A stretch of 25,360 bases of DNA from Hepatobacter sp965661165 (GTDB lineage Bacteria > Pseudomonadota > Alphaproteobacteria > Holosporales > Hepatobacteraceae): positions 1 through 25,360 of the forward strand of contig CBFICL010000018.1 of NCBI GenBank assembly GCA_965661165.1, in the 5' to 3' direction. The position numbers were made by a program, and so were the translations under genes. The notes under the pieces were generated by a model. It saw only the letters and a list, made by a program, of their open reading frames with translations. It made no database searches and had not been told where the DNA came from. Shown piece after piece: positions 1-8,116 of the stretch (positions within the stretch are counted from its first letter, which is position 1; every line of letters begins with the position of its first letter).

Positions 1-5
1 TAGCT

Positions 6-245
6 ATGGCGAGACGCTTATTGAAAGGAATTGTCGTTTCTGACAAGATGAATAAAACAGTACAAGTGCTTGTGGAGCGTCGGTTTGTTCATCCTGTCTA
101 TGGAAAAATTGTCAAAACACGCAGAAAGTATGCGGCGCATGATGAGCAAAACGCGTTTAAGGTGGGTGACAAGGTTTCTATTCTTGAATCAAAGCGCTAT
201 TCGCGAACAAAAGCTTGGGAAGTGTGCGCTGAAAAGAATGGCTAG
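6..245 (+). CDS. rpsQ: 30S ribosomal protein S17
   Basis: S17 is a primary 16S rRNA-binding protein of the small subunit. The 79 residues carry the family pattern: GIVVSDKMNKTV near the N-terminus, HPVYGK around residue 30, then KYAAHDE and the GD.V.ILE strand, ending in TKAWEV. The length is normal. The TAG at positions 1-3 is probably the stop of the preceding gene, expected to be rpmC (L29), so this is an internal operon gene with only 2 bases before its ATG. Next comes rplN after 48 bases. Nothing is unusual in it. Confidence 0.97.
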   Translation: MARRLLKGIVVSDKMNKTVQVLVERRFVHPVYGKIVKTRRKYAAHDEQNAFKVGDKVSILESKRYSRTKAWEVCAEKNG

Positions 246-293
246 ATGGATAATGAGACACACGATGTGGAATAGAAGAGAGGACATTGTTGT

Positions 294-662
294 ATGATAC
301 AGATGCAATCGATTCTCCCTGTGGCAGATAACTCAGGGGCGAAGAAAGTTCAGTGTATCAAAGTGTTGGGCGGCTCAAAGCGCTGGGCGGCTCACCAGGG
401 TGATATTGTGGTGGCATCTGTGAAAGAGGCTCAGCCGCGCAGCCGCGTCAAAAAAGGCGATGTGGTTAAAGCCCTTATTGTGCGTACAGTTTTTCCTATT
501 TCGCGCCCTGACGGTACCAAGGTCCGTTTTGATAAGAACGCGGTGGTGTTGCTGGATAACCAAAAAGCCCCTGTGGGGACACGCGTTTTTGGCCCTGTGA
601 TGCGGGAGTTGCGGGATGCCGGTTTCGGCAAAATTGTTTCATTGGCGCCTGGGGTTTTGTGA
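294..662 (+). CDS. rplN: 50S ribosomal protein L14
   Basis: L14 is a universal large-subunit protein at the subunit interface. It has the standard 122 residues and opens with MIQMQS..PVADNSGAKK followed by the highly conserved CIKVLGGSKR; the VRFDKNAVVLLD and GTRVFGPVMRELR blocks are also present. The ATG is preceded by GAGAGGACATTGTTGT, an acceptable ribosome binding site. Its TGA stop overlaps the ATG of rplX by one base, implying translational coupling. That TGA is clearly used as a stop, which matters for the genetic-code question raised by the interrupted gene near 22550. Confidence 0.98.
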   Translation: MIQMQSILPVADNSGAKKVQCIKVLGGSKRWAAHQGDIVVASVKEAQPRSRVKKGDVVKALIVRTVFPISRPDGTKVRFDKNAVVLLDNQKAPVGTRVFGPVMRELRDAGFGKIVSLAPGVL

Positions 663-985
663 TGACGTTTAAGTGGAAAATTCGCAAAGGTGACCAGGTG
701 GTCGTGTTGGCCGGCAAGGACAAAGGTCGCAAGGGTGAGGTCTTGGAAGTGATGCGTGATCGCCATCGCCTGAAGGTTAAGGGCGTGCAAATGGTGGCGC
801 GGCACCAAAAACCTTCGCAGGCTCATGCCAAGGGAGGGATTGTTCGTCAAGAAGCCTCCATTCATGTGTCTAATGTGGCGCATGTGGACCCTAAAACAGG
901 TGGACCTTCTCGCGTGGGGGTGAAGATGCTCAAAGATGGTAAGCGCGTTTTGTATGCAAAGCGTTCTGGTGAAGAAATTCGTTAA
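662..985 (+). CDS. rplX: 50S ribosomal protein L24
   Basis: L24 is an assembly-initiator protein of the large subunit with a KOW motif. The KOW segment is visible at the N-terminus as KGDQVVVLAGKDKGRKGEV. The C-terminal part keeps the family block KGGIVRQEASIHVSNV and the GVKMLKDGKRV stretch. I chose the ATG at 662, which shares one base with the rplN stop; a GTG immediately before it at 659 would add only one residue. The product is about 107 residues, normal for the family. It is followed by rplE after 23 bases. Confidence 0.96.
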   Translation: MTFKWKIRKGDQVVVLAGKDKGRKGEVLEVMRDRHRLKVKGVQMVARHQKPSQAHAKGGIVRQEASIHVSNVAHVDPKTGGPSRVGVKMLKDGKRVLYAKRSGEEIR

Positions 986-1008
986 CGAGAGGTTGTGGCA
1001 AACATTTT

Positions 1009-1554
1009 ATGTCTTTTTTTCATGACTATTATCACAACACACTAAGGGATCAGTTGCTCAAAGAGTTGGGGCTTAAAAATGTGATGCAAGCACCTCGCCT
1101 GGAGAAAATCGTGCTCAACATGGGTGTGGGGCGTGCCGCGCAAGATAGCAAAGCGCTTGAATTGGCGCAGCAAGATCTGACCTCTATTGCCGGTCAATAC
1201 GCGCTCGTGCGCAAGGCAAAAAAATCGGTGGCAGGTTTTAAAATCCGTGAGGGCATGGGCGTGGGGGTCTCTGTGACGCTGCGTCGCAAGCGTATGTATG
1301 ATTTTCTTGAGCGTCTCATTGTGATTGCGTTGCCTCAGGTGCGTAACTATCAAGGCGCCTCGATCAAAAGTTTTGATGGTGCGGGCAACTATGCTTTGGG
1401 CATTCCCGAGCATACGGTGTTTCCCGAAGTGGATTATAATAAAGCATCGTATTCTGTGGGGTTAGACATTGCCTTTGTGACCAATACGATGGATAATAAG
1501 GCAGCCTTCTTGCTGTTGAAGGGATTTGGTATACCGTTTAGAGGGACGTTATAG
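1009..1554 (+). CDS. rplE: 50S ribosomal protein L5
   Basis: L5 binds 5S rRNA and sits in the central protuberance. At 181 residues it has the usual length and carries the diagnostic LEKIVLNMGVG near residue 31, the KKSVAGFKIREGMGVGVSVTLR block, and the GNYALGIPEHTVFPEVDY region. The ATG at 1009 gives the expected N-terminus, although the nearest Shine-Dalgarno-like stretch (GAGAGG at about 986-991) is rather far upstream. The TAG stop shares its last base with the GTG start of rpsN. Confidence 0.97.
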   Translation: MSFFHDYYHNTLRDQLLKELGLKNVMQAPRLEKIVLNMGVGRAAQDSKALELAQQDLTSIAGQYALVRKAKKSVAGFKIREGMGVGVSVTLRRKRMYDFLERLIVIALPQVRNYQGASIKSFDGAGNYALGIPEHTVFPEVDYNKASYSVGLDIAFVTNTMDNKAAFLLLKGFGIPFRGTL

Positions 1555-1859
1555 TGGCGAAAAAAAGTGCAATTGAAAAAAACCATTATCGTGAGCGTTT
1601 GGTGAAGAAAAATGCTTCCCGCCGCAAGCGATTGAAGGCGTTGGCGGCAGATAAAAATGTGACGCTTCAGGAGCGGTTTCAGGCATCGTTAAAATTGGCG
1701 CAGATGCCGCGTAATGGATCGTCTGTGCGTGTGCGTCGTCGCTGTTTTTTGACGGGGCGTCCGCGTGGGGTGTATCGGGAATATGGAATCTCTCGGATTG
1801 CCATTCGTGAGCTTGCGCTCTCGGGGCAGTTGCCGGGTGTGATTAAAGCAAGTTGGTAA
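1554..1859 (+). CDS. rpsN: 30S ribosomal protein S14 (zinc-free long form)
   Basis: S14 is a late-assembling protein of the 30S head. It is 101 residues long, begins MAKKSAIEKN and has no CxxC zinc knuckles, so it is the long C-minus form typical of proteobacteria. The conserved RRRCFLTGRPRGVYREYG..R and the C-terminal PGVIKASW are present. Translation starts at a GTG that overlaps the rplE stop by one base; no ATG fits the conserved N-terminus, so coupling to rplE is likely. Confidence 0.97.
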   Translation: MAKKSAIEKNHYRERLVKKNASRRKRLKALAADKNVTLQERFQASLKLAQMPRNGSSVRVRRRCFLTGRPRGVYREYGISRIAIRELALSGQLPGVIKASW

Positions 1860-1869
1860 GGAAAAAGAC

Positions 1870-2265
1870 ATGATCAACGACCCTGTAGCAGACATTCTTA
1901 CCCGGATGCGTAACGCAATGCGCGTGGGTAAAACAACCTGTCGTGCACCGGCTTCGCGGTTTGCGGAAAAGATTTTGGACGTTCTTGTGCGTGAAGGTTA
2001 TCTTCTCGGGTATGCGCGACAGAATATCAGGCAAGGTATTGATGAGTTGGTGGTGGACTTAAAATATGACAAGGGTCGTCCTGTGATTGAAGAGATATCC
2101 CGGGTATCTCGGTTGGGGCGCCGCTCGTATAGTCAGATTCGGCGTCTGCCGCGTGTCAATAGTGGTTTGGGCATTTTTGTGCTGTCCACGTCGAAAGGGG
2201 TTCTTTCGGATCGTGAGGCCCTCGCGCATCATGTGGGTGGTGAGGTTGTTTGTCGTGTTTATTGA
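1870..2265 (+). CDS. rpsH: 30S ribosomal protein S8
   Basis: S8 binds the central domain of 16S rRNA and in model bacteria is the translational repressor of the spc operon. The 131-residue product opens with NDPVADILTRMRNA and ends with the signature STSKGVLSDREAL..HVGGEVVCRVY. An AAGGAAAAAG ribosome binding site lies just before the ATG. It stands between rpsN and rplF, as in other spc operons. Whether it regulates this operon cannot be told from the window. Confidence 0.97.
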   Translation: MINDPVADILTRMRNAMRVGKTTCRAPASRFAEKILDVLVREGYLLGYARQNIRQGIDELVVDLKYDKGRPVIEEISRVSRLGRRSYSQIRRLPRVNSGLGIFVLSTSKGVLSDREALAHHVGGEVVCRVY

Positions 2266-2283
2266 GATGCATAGGAGACGTGT

Positions 2284-2814
2284 ATGTCACGCTTAGGAAA
2301 GCGTCCTATTCCTCTGCCTCAGGGGGTGAGTTGCTCTTTGAGCAGTGATGAGGTGTTGTTAAAAGGGCCTAAAGGTGAGCATGCGTTGTCTTTGCCGGCG
2401 GGTGTCTCGTGTGCCTTGGAAGGTGATATGGTGACGTTGCGTGGTGGACAGAGTGGTCGTGGCAAAGTGCTGTGGGGCATGGCGTGGAGCTTGGTCAAGA
2501 ACGCTATTCACGGCGTGTCGCAAGGGTTTTCCATTGATATGAAAATGGAAGGTGTAGGGTATCGCGCGGCGTTAGCAGGGCGGTCCTTAAAAATGCAGCT
2601 GGGGTTCAGCCACGACGTGGTGTTGCCATTGCCCGAGCATGTAAATGTGGTGGTCAAATCGCCCACAGAATTTTCTGTTGAGGGGCATTGCAAGCAAAAA
2701 GTAGGTCAGGTAGTGTCAGATATTCAGGCCTTTCGTCCTCCTGAGCCTTATAAAGGCAAGGGTATTCATCGTGTGGGCCAGTATGTTTTGAGGAAAAAGG
2801 GTAAGAAAAAATGA
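2284..2814 (+). CDS. rplF: 50S ribosomal protein L6
   Basis: L6 lies near the factor-binding site of the large subunit. The 176 residues begin MSRLGKRPIPLPQGV and show the two tandem L6 folds; the family-specific C-terminal RPPEPYKGKGI is present, followed by a basic tail of lysines. A TAGGAG ribosome binding site precedes the ATG by about 6 bases. The TGA stop overlaps the rplR ATG in an ATGA arrangement, another unambiguous use of TGA as a stop codon here. Confidence 0.97.
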   Translation: MSRLGKRPIPLPQGVSCSLSSDEVLLKGPKGEHALSLPAGVSCALEGDMVTLRGGQSGRGKVLWGMAWSLVKNAIHGVSQGFSIDMKMEGVGYRAALAGRSLKMQLGFSHDVVLPLPEHVNVVVKSPTEFSVEGHCKQKVGQVVSDIQAFRPPEPYKGKGIHRVGQYVLRKKGKKK

Positions 2815-3167
2815 TCCGAGCGGATGTCAGGCAAGAAAAGCGGAAAGAACGCAATCGCTTTCGTTTGCGGCAGAAATCTGGCGGTCGTTTGCGGTTGTCT
2901 GTGTTCAGATCTAAGCGTCACATCTATGCCCAGATTGTTGATGATGAAGGGCATAAGACGCTTGTGGCCGCATCATCTCAAGAAAAATCTTTGCGTGATA
3001 AGCCGCATGCTGGGTGTGACATGGCTGGTCATGTGGGTAAACTTGTGGCAGAGCGGGCGCGTAAGAGTAAGATTGACCATGTTGTGTTTGATCGCGGCGG
3101 CTATCTTTATCATGGCCGTGTCAAGGCACTGGCTGAAGGTGCGCGTTCTGCGGGATTATCGTTCTAG
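2811..3167 (+). CDS. rplR: 50S ribosomal protein L18
   Basis: L18 binds 5S rRNA together with L5. The product is 118 residues, with the expected basic N-terminus, the GGRLRLSVFRSKRHIYAQIVDD block and the C-terminal VVFDRGGYLYHGRVKALAEGAR signature split across the last third. Its ATG overlaps the rplF stop by 4 bases, so it is probably translationally coupled. rpsE follows almost immediately. Confidence 0.97.
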   Translation: MIRADVRQEKRKERNRFRLRQKSGGRLRLSVFRSKRHIYAQIVDDEGHKTLVAASSQEKSLRDKPHAGCDMAGHVGKLVAERARKSKIDHVVFDRGGYLYHGRVKALAEGARSAGLSF

Positions 3168-3176
3168 AGGATGACT

Positions 3177-3770
3177 ATGACAAAAAATACATCAGGCCAT
3201 AAAAAAGAAGAGCGTAATACTGACCTTTTTCAAGAACTGGTGGTGGTTAATCGTGTCACCAAGGTGGTGAAAGGTGGTAAGCGTTTTGGGTTTTCTGCCC
3301 TGGCTGTTGTGGGAGACCGGAAGGGGTGCGCCGGATATGGTTCGGGCAAGGCTAAAGAGGTGTCAAAGGCGGTGCGCAAGGCGATGGATCAAGCCACAAA
3401 GCATATGAGCCGTGTGCCTTTAAAGCAGGCTCGCACCCTTCATCATGATGTTAAATGTTCTTACGGTGCTGCCCTTGTGCAGCTTCGTTCTGCAAAGCCA
3501 GGTACAGGGGTGATTGCTGGGGGCGCTATGCGCGCTGTTTTTGAGGCCTTTGGTGTGCAAGATGTGGTGAGCAAATCTTTGAAAAGCTCGAATCAACATA
3601 ACCTTGTCAAAGCCACGTTTAAGGCGATGCACTCTATTTTACCGCCGCGTTTGGTGGCGCAAAAGCGGGGTAAACGTGTGGCGGATGTGTTTGTGTCTTC
3701 GGGAAAGGCGCGAACCTCATCTGCGGACAAAAAAGATGTGTTAACACAAGAGGCGACCCATGAAGCTTAA
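3177..3770 (+). CDS. rpsE: 30S ribosomal protein S5
   Basis: S5 contributes to decoding accuracy and mRNA unwinding at the 30S entry. The family core is clear: LVVVNRVTKVVKGGKRFGFS, then VGDRKGCAGYGSGKAKEV, and GTGVIAGGAMRAVFEAFGV. Two in-frame ATGs exist, at 3171 and 3177. I chose 3177 because the TAGAGG ribosome binding site at 3165-3170 abuts the first ATG and is correctly spaced only for the second. With about 197 residues it is longer than the E. coli protein, with a polar C-terminal extension as in other alphaproteobacteria. It overlaps rplO by 11 bases; the rpmD gene normally found between them is absent. Confidence 0.96.
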   Translation: MTKNTSGHKKEERNTDLFQELVVVNRVTKVVKGGKRFGFSALAVVGDRKGCAGYGSGKAKEVSKAVRKAMDQATKHMSRVPLKQARTLHHDVKCSYGAALVQLRSAKPGTGVIAGGAMRAVFEAFGVQDVVSKSLKSSNQHNLVKATFKAMHSILPPRLVAQKRGKRVADVFVSSGKARTSSADKKDVLTQEATHEA

Positions 3771-4209
3771 TGCCATCAAAGATTATGTTGAAGCGCGCAG
3801 ACCAAGAAAGCGCGTGGGGCGCGGCATTGGTTCGGGCAAGGGGAAGACGTGTGGCCGTGGCTATAAAGGTCAAAAATCTCGAACCGGGGTGTCTATCAAG
3901 GGGTTTGAAGGTGGGCAGATGCCCATTCACATGCGGTTGCCCAAACGTGGGTTTAAGCCGCTCAAGAAAAAGCGTTTTCAAGAGCTTTCTTTGTCACGAT
4001 TGCAGGCTTTGTTAGATCAAGGGGTTCTCTCTGCCAAGGAAACGGTGACCCAGGCGCTGTTGGTGGAGAAGGGTGTTTTCAAAAAAGCATTTCATGGGGT
4101 ACGTGTGATTGGTAAGGCCGATCTGACACATCCTGTGAAGCTATCTGTCTCGGGTGTTTCGTCGTCTGTGCGGGATGCCGTGACAAAGTGTGGTGGTGAG
4201 GTATCTTAA
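3760..4209 (+). CDS. rplO: 50S ribosomal protein L15
   Basis: L15 is a late-assembly large-subunit protein. The 149 residues carry the glycine-rich N-terminal segment RVGRGIGSGKGKTCGRGYKG, the FEGGQMPIHMRLPKRGF signature, and a C-terminal domain ending in a short SVRDAVTKCGGEV strand. The ATG lies inside the end of rpsE (11-base overlap). secY begins 6 bases after its stop, as in other bacteria. Confidence 0.97.
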   Translation: MKLNAIKDYVEARRPRKRVGRGIGSGKGKTCGRGYKGQKSRTGVSIKGFEGGQMPIHMRLPKRGFKPLKKKRFQELSLSRLQALLDQGVLSAKETVTQALLVEKGVFKKAFHGVRVIGKADLTHPVKLSVSGVSSSVRDAVTKCGGEVS

Positions 4210-4215
4210 CATTTC

Positions 4216-5550
4216 ATGATGAATGAGCGCGCCATTCAGTCAGCTTTTAATTGGCAAACGTTTTCAAGAGCCGAAGTTCTTAAAAAGCGCATTCTTTTTA
4301 CCTTAGGTGTCCTCATTGTTTATCGTTTGTGCACCTACATTCCTTTGCCGGGTGTGAACCCGCAGGTGATGCTGGAGATTACGCGTCGCAATGCGAGTGG
4401 TTTCTTGGGCATGCTTGATATGCTCTCTGGGGGCGCCTTGGGTCGCGCGACGATCATGGCCCTCAATGTTATGCCCTATATCACGGCTAGCATCATTGTT
4501 CAGTTGTTAACGGCTATGATCCCGCACTTTGAAGCTTTACGCAAAGAGGGTGAGACGGGGCGCAAAAAACTCAATCAATATACGCGTTATCTCACTGTGG
4601 GGTTGGCCACGGCCCAGGCTTACACAACATCGGTGATGCTGGAAGGATTGACGGGGGTTTCTGGATCGCTTGTGTTTGACCCGGGGTGGTTTTTCCGCTT
4701 TGGTACGGTGATTACCTTGGTAGGGGGTACCTTTTTTGTGGTGTGGTTGGGCGAGCAGATTACGGCGCGCGGTATTGGCAACGGCTTGTCGATGATCATT
4801 TACGCAGGAATTGTGGCCAACTTGCCTCAATCAGCGGTTCGTACCCTTGAATTGGGGCGCACAGGGGCTGTGCATATAAGCGTAATTTTGGCTGTGTTGG
4901 CGCTTTTGGTGGCTGTGATTGCTTTGATTATCTTTGTGGAGCGTGCGTATCGTCGTGTGACGGTGCAATATCCCAAGCGTCAGGTGGGGCGTATGATGAG
5001 CCAAGGTGAGGTGAGCTACCTTCCCATTAAGATCAATAGTTCTGGGGTGTTGCCCCCCATTTTTGCCACCTCTGTGTTGATGTTTCCGTCACTGATTGCG
5101 AGTGCCTCTTTTTTTAGTACATCTTCTGTGGCGAGCACATTTTTACAGTATTTTGGGCGCGGGCAGGTGTTGTTTATCTTGCTATACGTGGCCTTAATTG
5201 TGTTTTTTGCCTTCTTCTATACAAGCATTGTGTTTAACCCTGAGGAAACGGCTGAGAATTTGCGTAAAAGCCATGGGTTTATTCCTGGATACAAGCCTGG
5301 CAAAATGACGGTGGATTACTTTGATTATTTATTGACGCGTTTGACGGTGATTGGTGCGCTTTACCTGTCTTTTGTGTGTGTGTTGCCAGAGATCCTGATG
5401 TCCCAAGTGACACTCTCCTTCTTTTTTAGTGGCACAAGTTTATTGATTTTGGTCAGCGTAACGATGGATACGGTAGCCCAGGTGCAGACGCATCTCATTT
5501 CCTATCAGTATGAAGGTTTGTTGAAAAATCGTTATCCTGGGGGAAAGTAA
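4216..5550 (+). CDS. secY: Preprotein translocase subunit SecY
   Basis: SecY is the pore of the Sec translocon in the inner membrane, exporting the signal-peptide proteins seen elsewhere in this window. The 444-residue product has the expected ten hydrophobic segments. Family blocks are visible: VYRLCTYIPLPGVNP, GFLGMLDMLSGGALGRATI with the plug region, NVMPYITASIIVQLLT, and a cytosolic loop YPKRQVGR before INSSGVLPPIFA. Two consecutive ATGs (4216 and 4219) leave the exact start open by one residue. The gene sits between rplO and adk with 6-base gaps on both sides. Confidence 0.98.
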   Translation: MMNERAIQSAFNWQTFSRAEVLKKRILFTLGVLIVYRLCTYIPLPGVNPQVMLEITRRNASGFLGMLDMLSGGALGRATIMALNVMPYITASIIVQLLTAMIPHFEALRKEGETGRKKLNQYTRYLTVGLATAQAYTTSVMLEGLTGVSGSLVFDPGWFFRFGTVITLVGGTFFVVWLGEQITARGIGNGLSMIIYAGIVANLPQSAVRTLELGRTGAVHISVILAVLALLVAVIALIIFVERAYRRVTVQYPKRQVGRMMSQGEVSYLPIKINSSGVLPPIFATSVLMFPSLIASASFFSTSSVASTFLQYFGRGQVLFILLYVALIVFFAFFYTSIVFNPEETAENLRKSHGFIPGYKPGKMTVDYFDYLLTRLTVIGALYLSFVCVLPEILMSQVTLSFFFSGTSLLILVSVTMDTVAQVQTHLISYQYEGLLKNRYPGGK

Positions 5551-5556
5551 GGGGTT

Positions 5557-6204
5557 ATGCGCATTATTTTATTGGGGTTGCCGGGATCGGGCAAGGGGAC
5601 GCAGGCGCGCATGCTAGCGGAAAAGCTCTCGCTTCCTCTGGTAGGTACAGGTGATCTGTTGCGGCGTGAGATTGAAAACCAAACACCCTTGGGGCAGCAA
5701 CTCAAACCCATCATGGACCGGGGTGATTTTCCTCCTGATGGGCTTGTGATGGATGTTTTTATGGACAATGTCAAAGCTTTGCCTGGTTTTGTGGTGGAGG
5801 GGATTCCGCGGAGCCGTGTGCAAGTGGATTTGCTTGACAAAGCCTTTGCTGAGCATGAGATGGCATTGGATTTCTTATTTTACTTGGATCTTCCTCAAGA
5901 GGTGGCGCTGAACCGTCTTTTGAGTCGTTACATGTGTTTGTCTTGTGGCGCTACGTATGGCCCTAAAGATGGCAAAAAACGTGTGTGTGATTTTTGTGGT
6001 GGCTCACAGTTTGGTCAGAGACGTGATGATGTGGAAGATGTGATTGTCAGGCGGTTAAAGGCACAACACTTGCGAGATCAAGACATTTTAAAAGTGTATG
6101 AAGATCAGCCTTTCTTTCAGCGCATTTCGGCGCAGGCGCCTGCAGATGAGGTGAGTCAAAAGATTGTGGATTGTCTAAAAAACTCGCCACGTGGGGGGTT
6201 TTAA
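5557..6204 (+). CDS. adk: Adenylate kinase with zinc-type lid
   Basis: Adenylate kinase interconverts ATP + AMP and 2 ADP in the cytosol. The P-loop GLPGSGKGTQ (residues 7-16), the AMP-binding GTGDLLR (30-36) and arginines in LLSRY and RRDDVEDVIVRR are in place. The lid carries Cys127, Cys130, Cys144 and Cys147 in two CxxC pairs, the zinc-binding type, but with a short inter-pair loop. The normally strict DGFPRT motif reads EGIPRS (81-86), a noticeable divergence. At 215 residues the length is normal. An AAGGGG site precedes the ATG. Location between secY and rpsM is typical of alphaproteobacteria. Confidence 0.96.
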   Translation: MRIILLGLPGSGKGTQARMLAEKLSLPLVGTGDLLRREIENQTPLGQQLKPIMDRGDFPPDGLVMDVFMDNVKALPGFVVEGIPRSRVQVDLLDKAFAEHEMALDFLFYLDLPQEVALNRLLSRYMCLSCGATYGPKDGKKRVCDFCGGSQFGQRRDDVEDVIVRRLKAQHLRDQDILKVYEDQPFFQRISAQAPADEVSQKIVDCLKNSPRGGF

Positions 6205-6259
6205 TGGAGGAAAGCGTGTGTTATTCTTTCTTCAAGCATAAAAGTATGGGTGCATATTT

Positions 6260-6625
6260 GTGGTACGTATAGCGGGCGTTAACGTTCCAACGCAAAAGAG
6301 GGTCGAAATTGCGTTGCGGTATATTTATGGGATAGGTCCATCGTCAGCGCGCTCTATCTGTGAAGCCTTATCCATTCCGGAAGCGCGCCGTATTTTTGAG
6401 CTCAAAGATACCGACGTGTTGAAAATTCGTGAGCATATTGATGCACACTATAAAATTGAGGGTGATCTGTTGCGTGAGGTGCGTCAAAATATCAAACAAA
6501 AAACAGAGTTAGGTTGTTATTCAGGTCTACGTCACCGTAGAAATCTCCCGGTTCGGGGTCAGCGCACGCACACCAATGCACGCACCCGTAGAGGGAAGGC
6601 GCGTCCTATTGCGGGCAAAAAATAA
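6260..6625 (+). CDS. rpsM: 30S ribosomal protein S13
   Basis: S13 forms inter-subunit bridges at the top of the 30S head. The protein has 121 residues, with RIAGVN.P..KRVEIALRYIYGIG at the start and the basic C-terminal RGQRTHTNARTRRGKARPIAGKK. The start is GTG at 6260, since the conserved N-terminus begins exactly there and no ATG fits. No good ribosome binding site lies at the right distance; the GGAGGA at about 6205 is roughly 50 bases upstream. The 55-base gap after adk is the longest in this operon and could hold an internal promoter, but none is convincing. Confidence 0.96.
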   Translation: MVRIAGVNVPTQKRVEIALRYIYGIGPSSARSICEALSIPEARRIFELKDTDVLKIREHIDAHYKIEGDLLREVRQNIKQKTELGCYSGLRHRRNLPVRGQRTHTNARTRRGKARPIAGKK

Positions 6626-6639
6626 GAGGTTAAGGTTGT

Positions 6640-7026
6640 ATGGCGTATCAACGTTCGTCAAAGGGCAAAGAAAAGAAGCGTAACATTACCTGTGGGGTGG
6701 TGCATATTTATTCCACATTTAACAACACGCTTGTCACATTGACCGATGTGCAGGGCAATGTCCTTTGCTGGTCTTCCTCAGGTGGGGCGGGTTTCAAGGG
6801 CGCTCGTAAGTCGACGCCTTATGCAGCGCAACTTGCCTCTGAAGCGATTGCTCAAAAGGGTAAAAATTTTGGCCTCAAAAGCGTAGAAGTGTATATCAAA
6901 GGCCCAGGGTCAGGTCGTGAATCTGCGTTGCGTGCGCTTAAGGGTGGATTTAACGTGACGTCCATTCGTGATGTAACGCCTATGCCTCACAATGGGTGTC
7001 GACTTCCTAAAAAGCGTCGCGGATAA
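6640..7026 (+). CDS. rpsK: 30S ribosomal protein S11
   Basis: S11 shapes the 30S platform near the mRNA exit. The 128 residues include GVVHIYSTFNNTLVTLTD, the SSSGGAGFKGARKSTPYAAQ block, GPGSGRESALRAL and the C-terminal TPMPHNGCRLPKKRRG, all diagnostic. An AAGAGGTTAAGG stretch just upstream provides the ribosome binding site. It lies 14 bases after rpsM and 26 before rpoA. Confidence 0.98.
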   Translation: MAYQRSSKGKEKKRNITCGVVHIYSTFNNTLVTLTDVQGNVLCWSSSGGAGFKGARKSTPYAAQLASEAIAQKGKNFGLKSVEVYIKGPGSGRESALRALKGGFNVTSIRDVTPMPHNGCRLPKKRRG

Positions 7027-7052
7027 CTTTTTCAGAGGATGGGAATAAGGGA

Positions 7053-8108
7053 ATGCTGAGACAAAATTGGCAACAAATGATTAAGCCTTGTAAGGTGAAG
7101 GTGAGTCGCGAATCCGACCAGGGTCGTCATGCGAATCTTACGTTTGAGCCCTTCGAGGAAGGTTTGGGAATCACGATCGGTACGGCATTGCGCCGTATTC
7201 TGCTGTCATCCTTACGCGGCGCGGCGGTGACGGCCGTTCGCTTTAGCAATGTGTTACACGAGTTTTCGTCTATTCCTGGTGTGCAGGAGGATGTGACAAA
7301 TATTCTGTTAAACCTCAAGAATCTTGACATTAAGTATGAAGGGTCTGGCCCTTGTCAGGTTCGTGTGCAAGCCGAGGGGCCAAAAACGTTGACGGCGGGC
7401 ATGATTGATGGGGGGGGGAATGTAGAATTTTTATCTCCTGATCAGCCTATTTGTGTGCTGGGACAGGGTGCAAAGGTTGACTTTGAGCTCACCATTGAAA
7501 CGGGGAAGGGATATTCTTCAGTCGGCGACAGATCTAAGGAAGACTTGGCTTTGGGCACTATCTTGGTGGATGCTATTTTTAATCCTGTTAAGCGTTGTTC
7601 ATTTGTGGTGGAAAGCACACATGTGGCTCAGTTCAATTGTGATCGTCTCGTGCTGACGGTGGAAACCAACGGATCCATCACCCCTGAAGATGCGGTAAGC
7701 GCTGCCTCGCGTATTCTTCAAGAACAGTTGGGTAAATTTATTCATTTCAAAGATATTGAAGAACCTTATGTGGAAGAGGTGGAAACGACGAAACCATCCC
7801 TTTCATTCAATGCTGATTTGTTGCGTAAGGTGGAGGAGCTTGATCTTTCTTTGCGTTCGTCTAACTGCCTTAAGGCGGCTAAGATTGTGTATATTGGTGA
7901 TTTAGTATTGAAAAGCGAATCGGAGCTGTTAAGGACCCCTAATTTCGGTCGTAAATCATTAAGTGAAATCAGCGATGTCTTGAAGAAAATGGATCTGAGG
8001 TTAGGTATGTCTGTGGCTGATTGGCCACCAGAGGACATGGATGAGGCCTTAAAGAAATCAAAAGAGGCGCTATCAACACGGGGTATGATGCCTCTTTCGC
8101 GAGGATAA
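7053..8108 (+). CDS. rpoA: DNA-directed RNA polymerase subunit alpha
   Basis: RpoA dimerises to scaffold RNA polymerase assembly and contacts UP elements and activators. The N-terminal domain (about 1-235) shows FEPFEEGLGITIGTALRRIL and the ISSIPGV-like stretch SSIPGVQEDV. The C-terminal domain (about 255-325) carries VEELDLSLRSSNCLKAAKI, with Arg268, Asn271 and Cys272 matching the UP-element-binding surface of E. coli, then TPNFGRKSLSEI. Both domains are intact at 351 residues. The extra tail after DWPP is typical of alphaproteobacteria. Confidence 0.98.
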   Translation: MLRQNWQQMIKPCKVKVSRESDQGRHANLTFEPFEEGLGITIGTALRRILLSSLRGAAVTAVRFSNVLHEFSSIPGVQEDVTNILLNLKNLDIKYEGSGPCQVRVQAEGPKTLTAGMIDGGGNVEFLSPDQPICVLGQGAKVDFELTIETGKGYSSVGDRSKEDLALGTILVDAIFNPVKRCSFVVESTHVAQFNCDRLVLTVETNGSITPEDAVSAASRILQEQLGKFIHFKDIEEPYVEEVETTKPSLSFNADLLRKVEELDLSLRSSNCLKAAKIVYIGDLVLKSESELLRTPNFGRKSLSEISDVLKKMDLRLGMSVADWPPEDMDEALKKSKEALSTRGMMPLSRG

Positions 8109-8116
8109 GGATAGGT

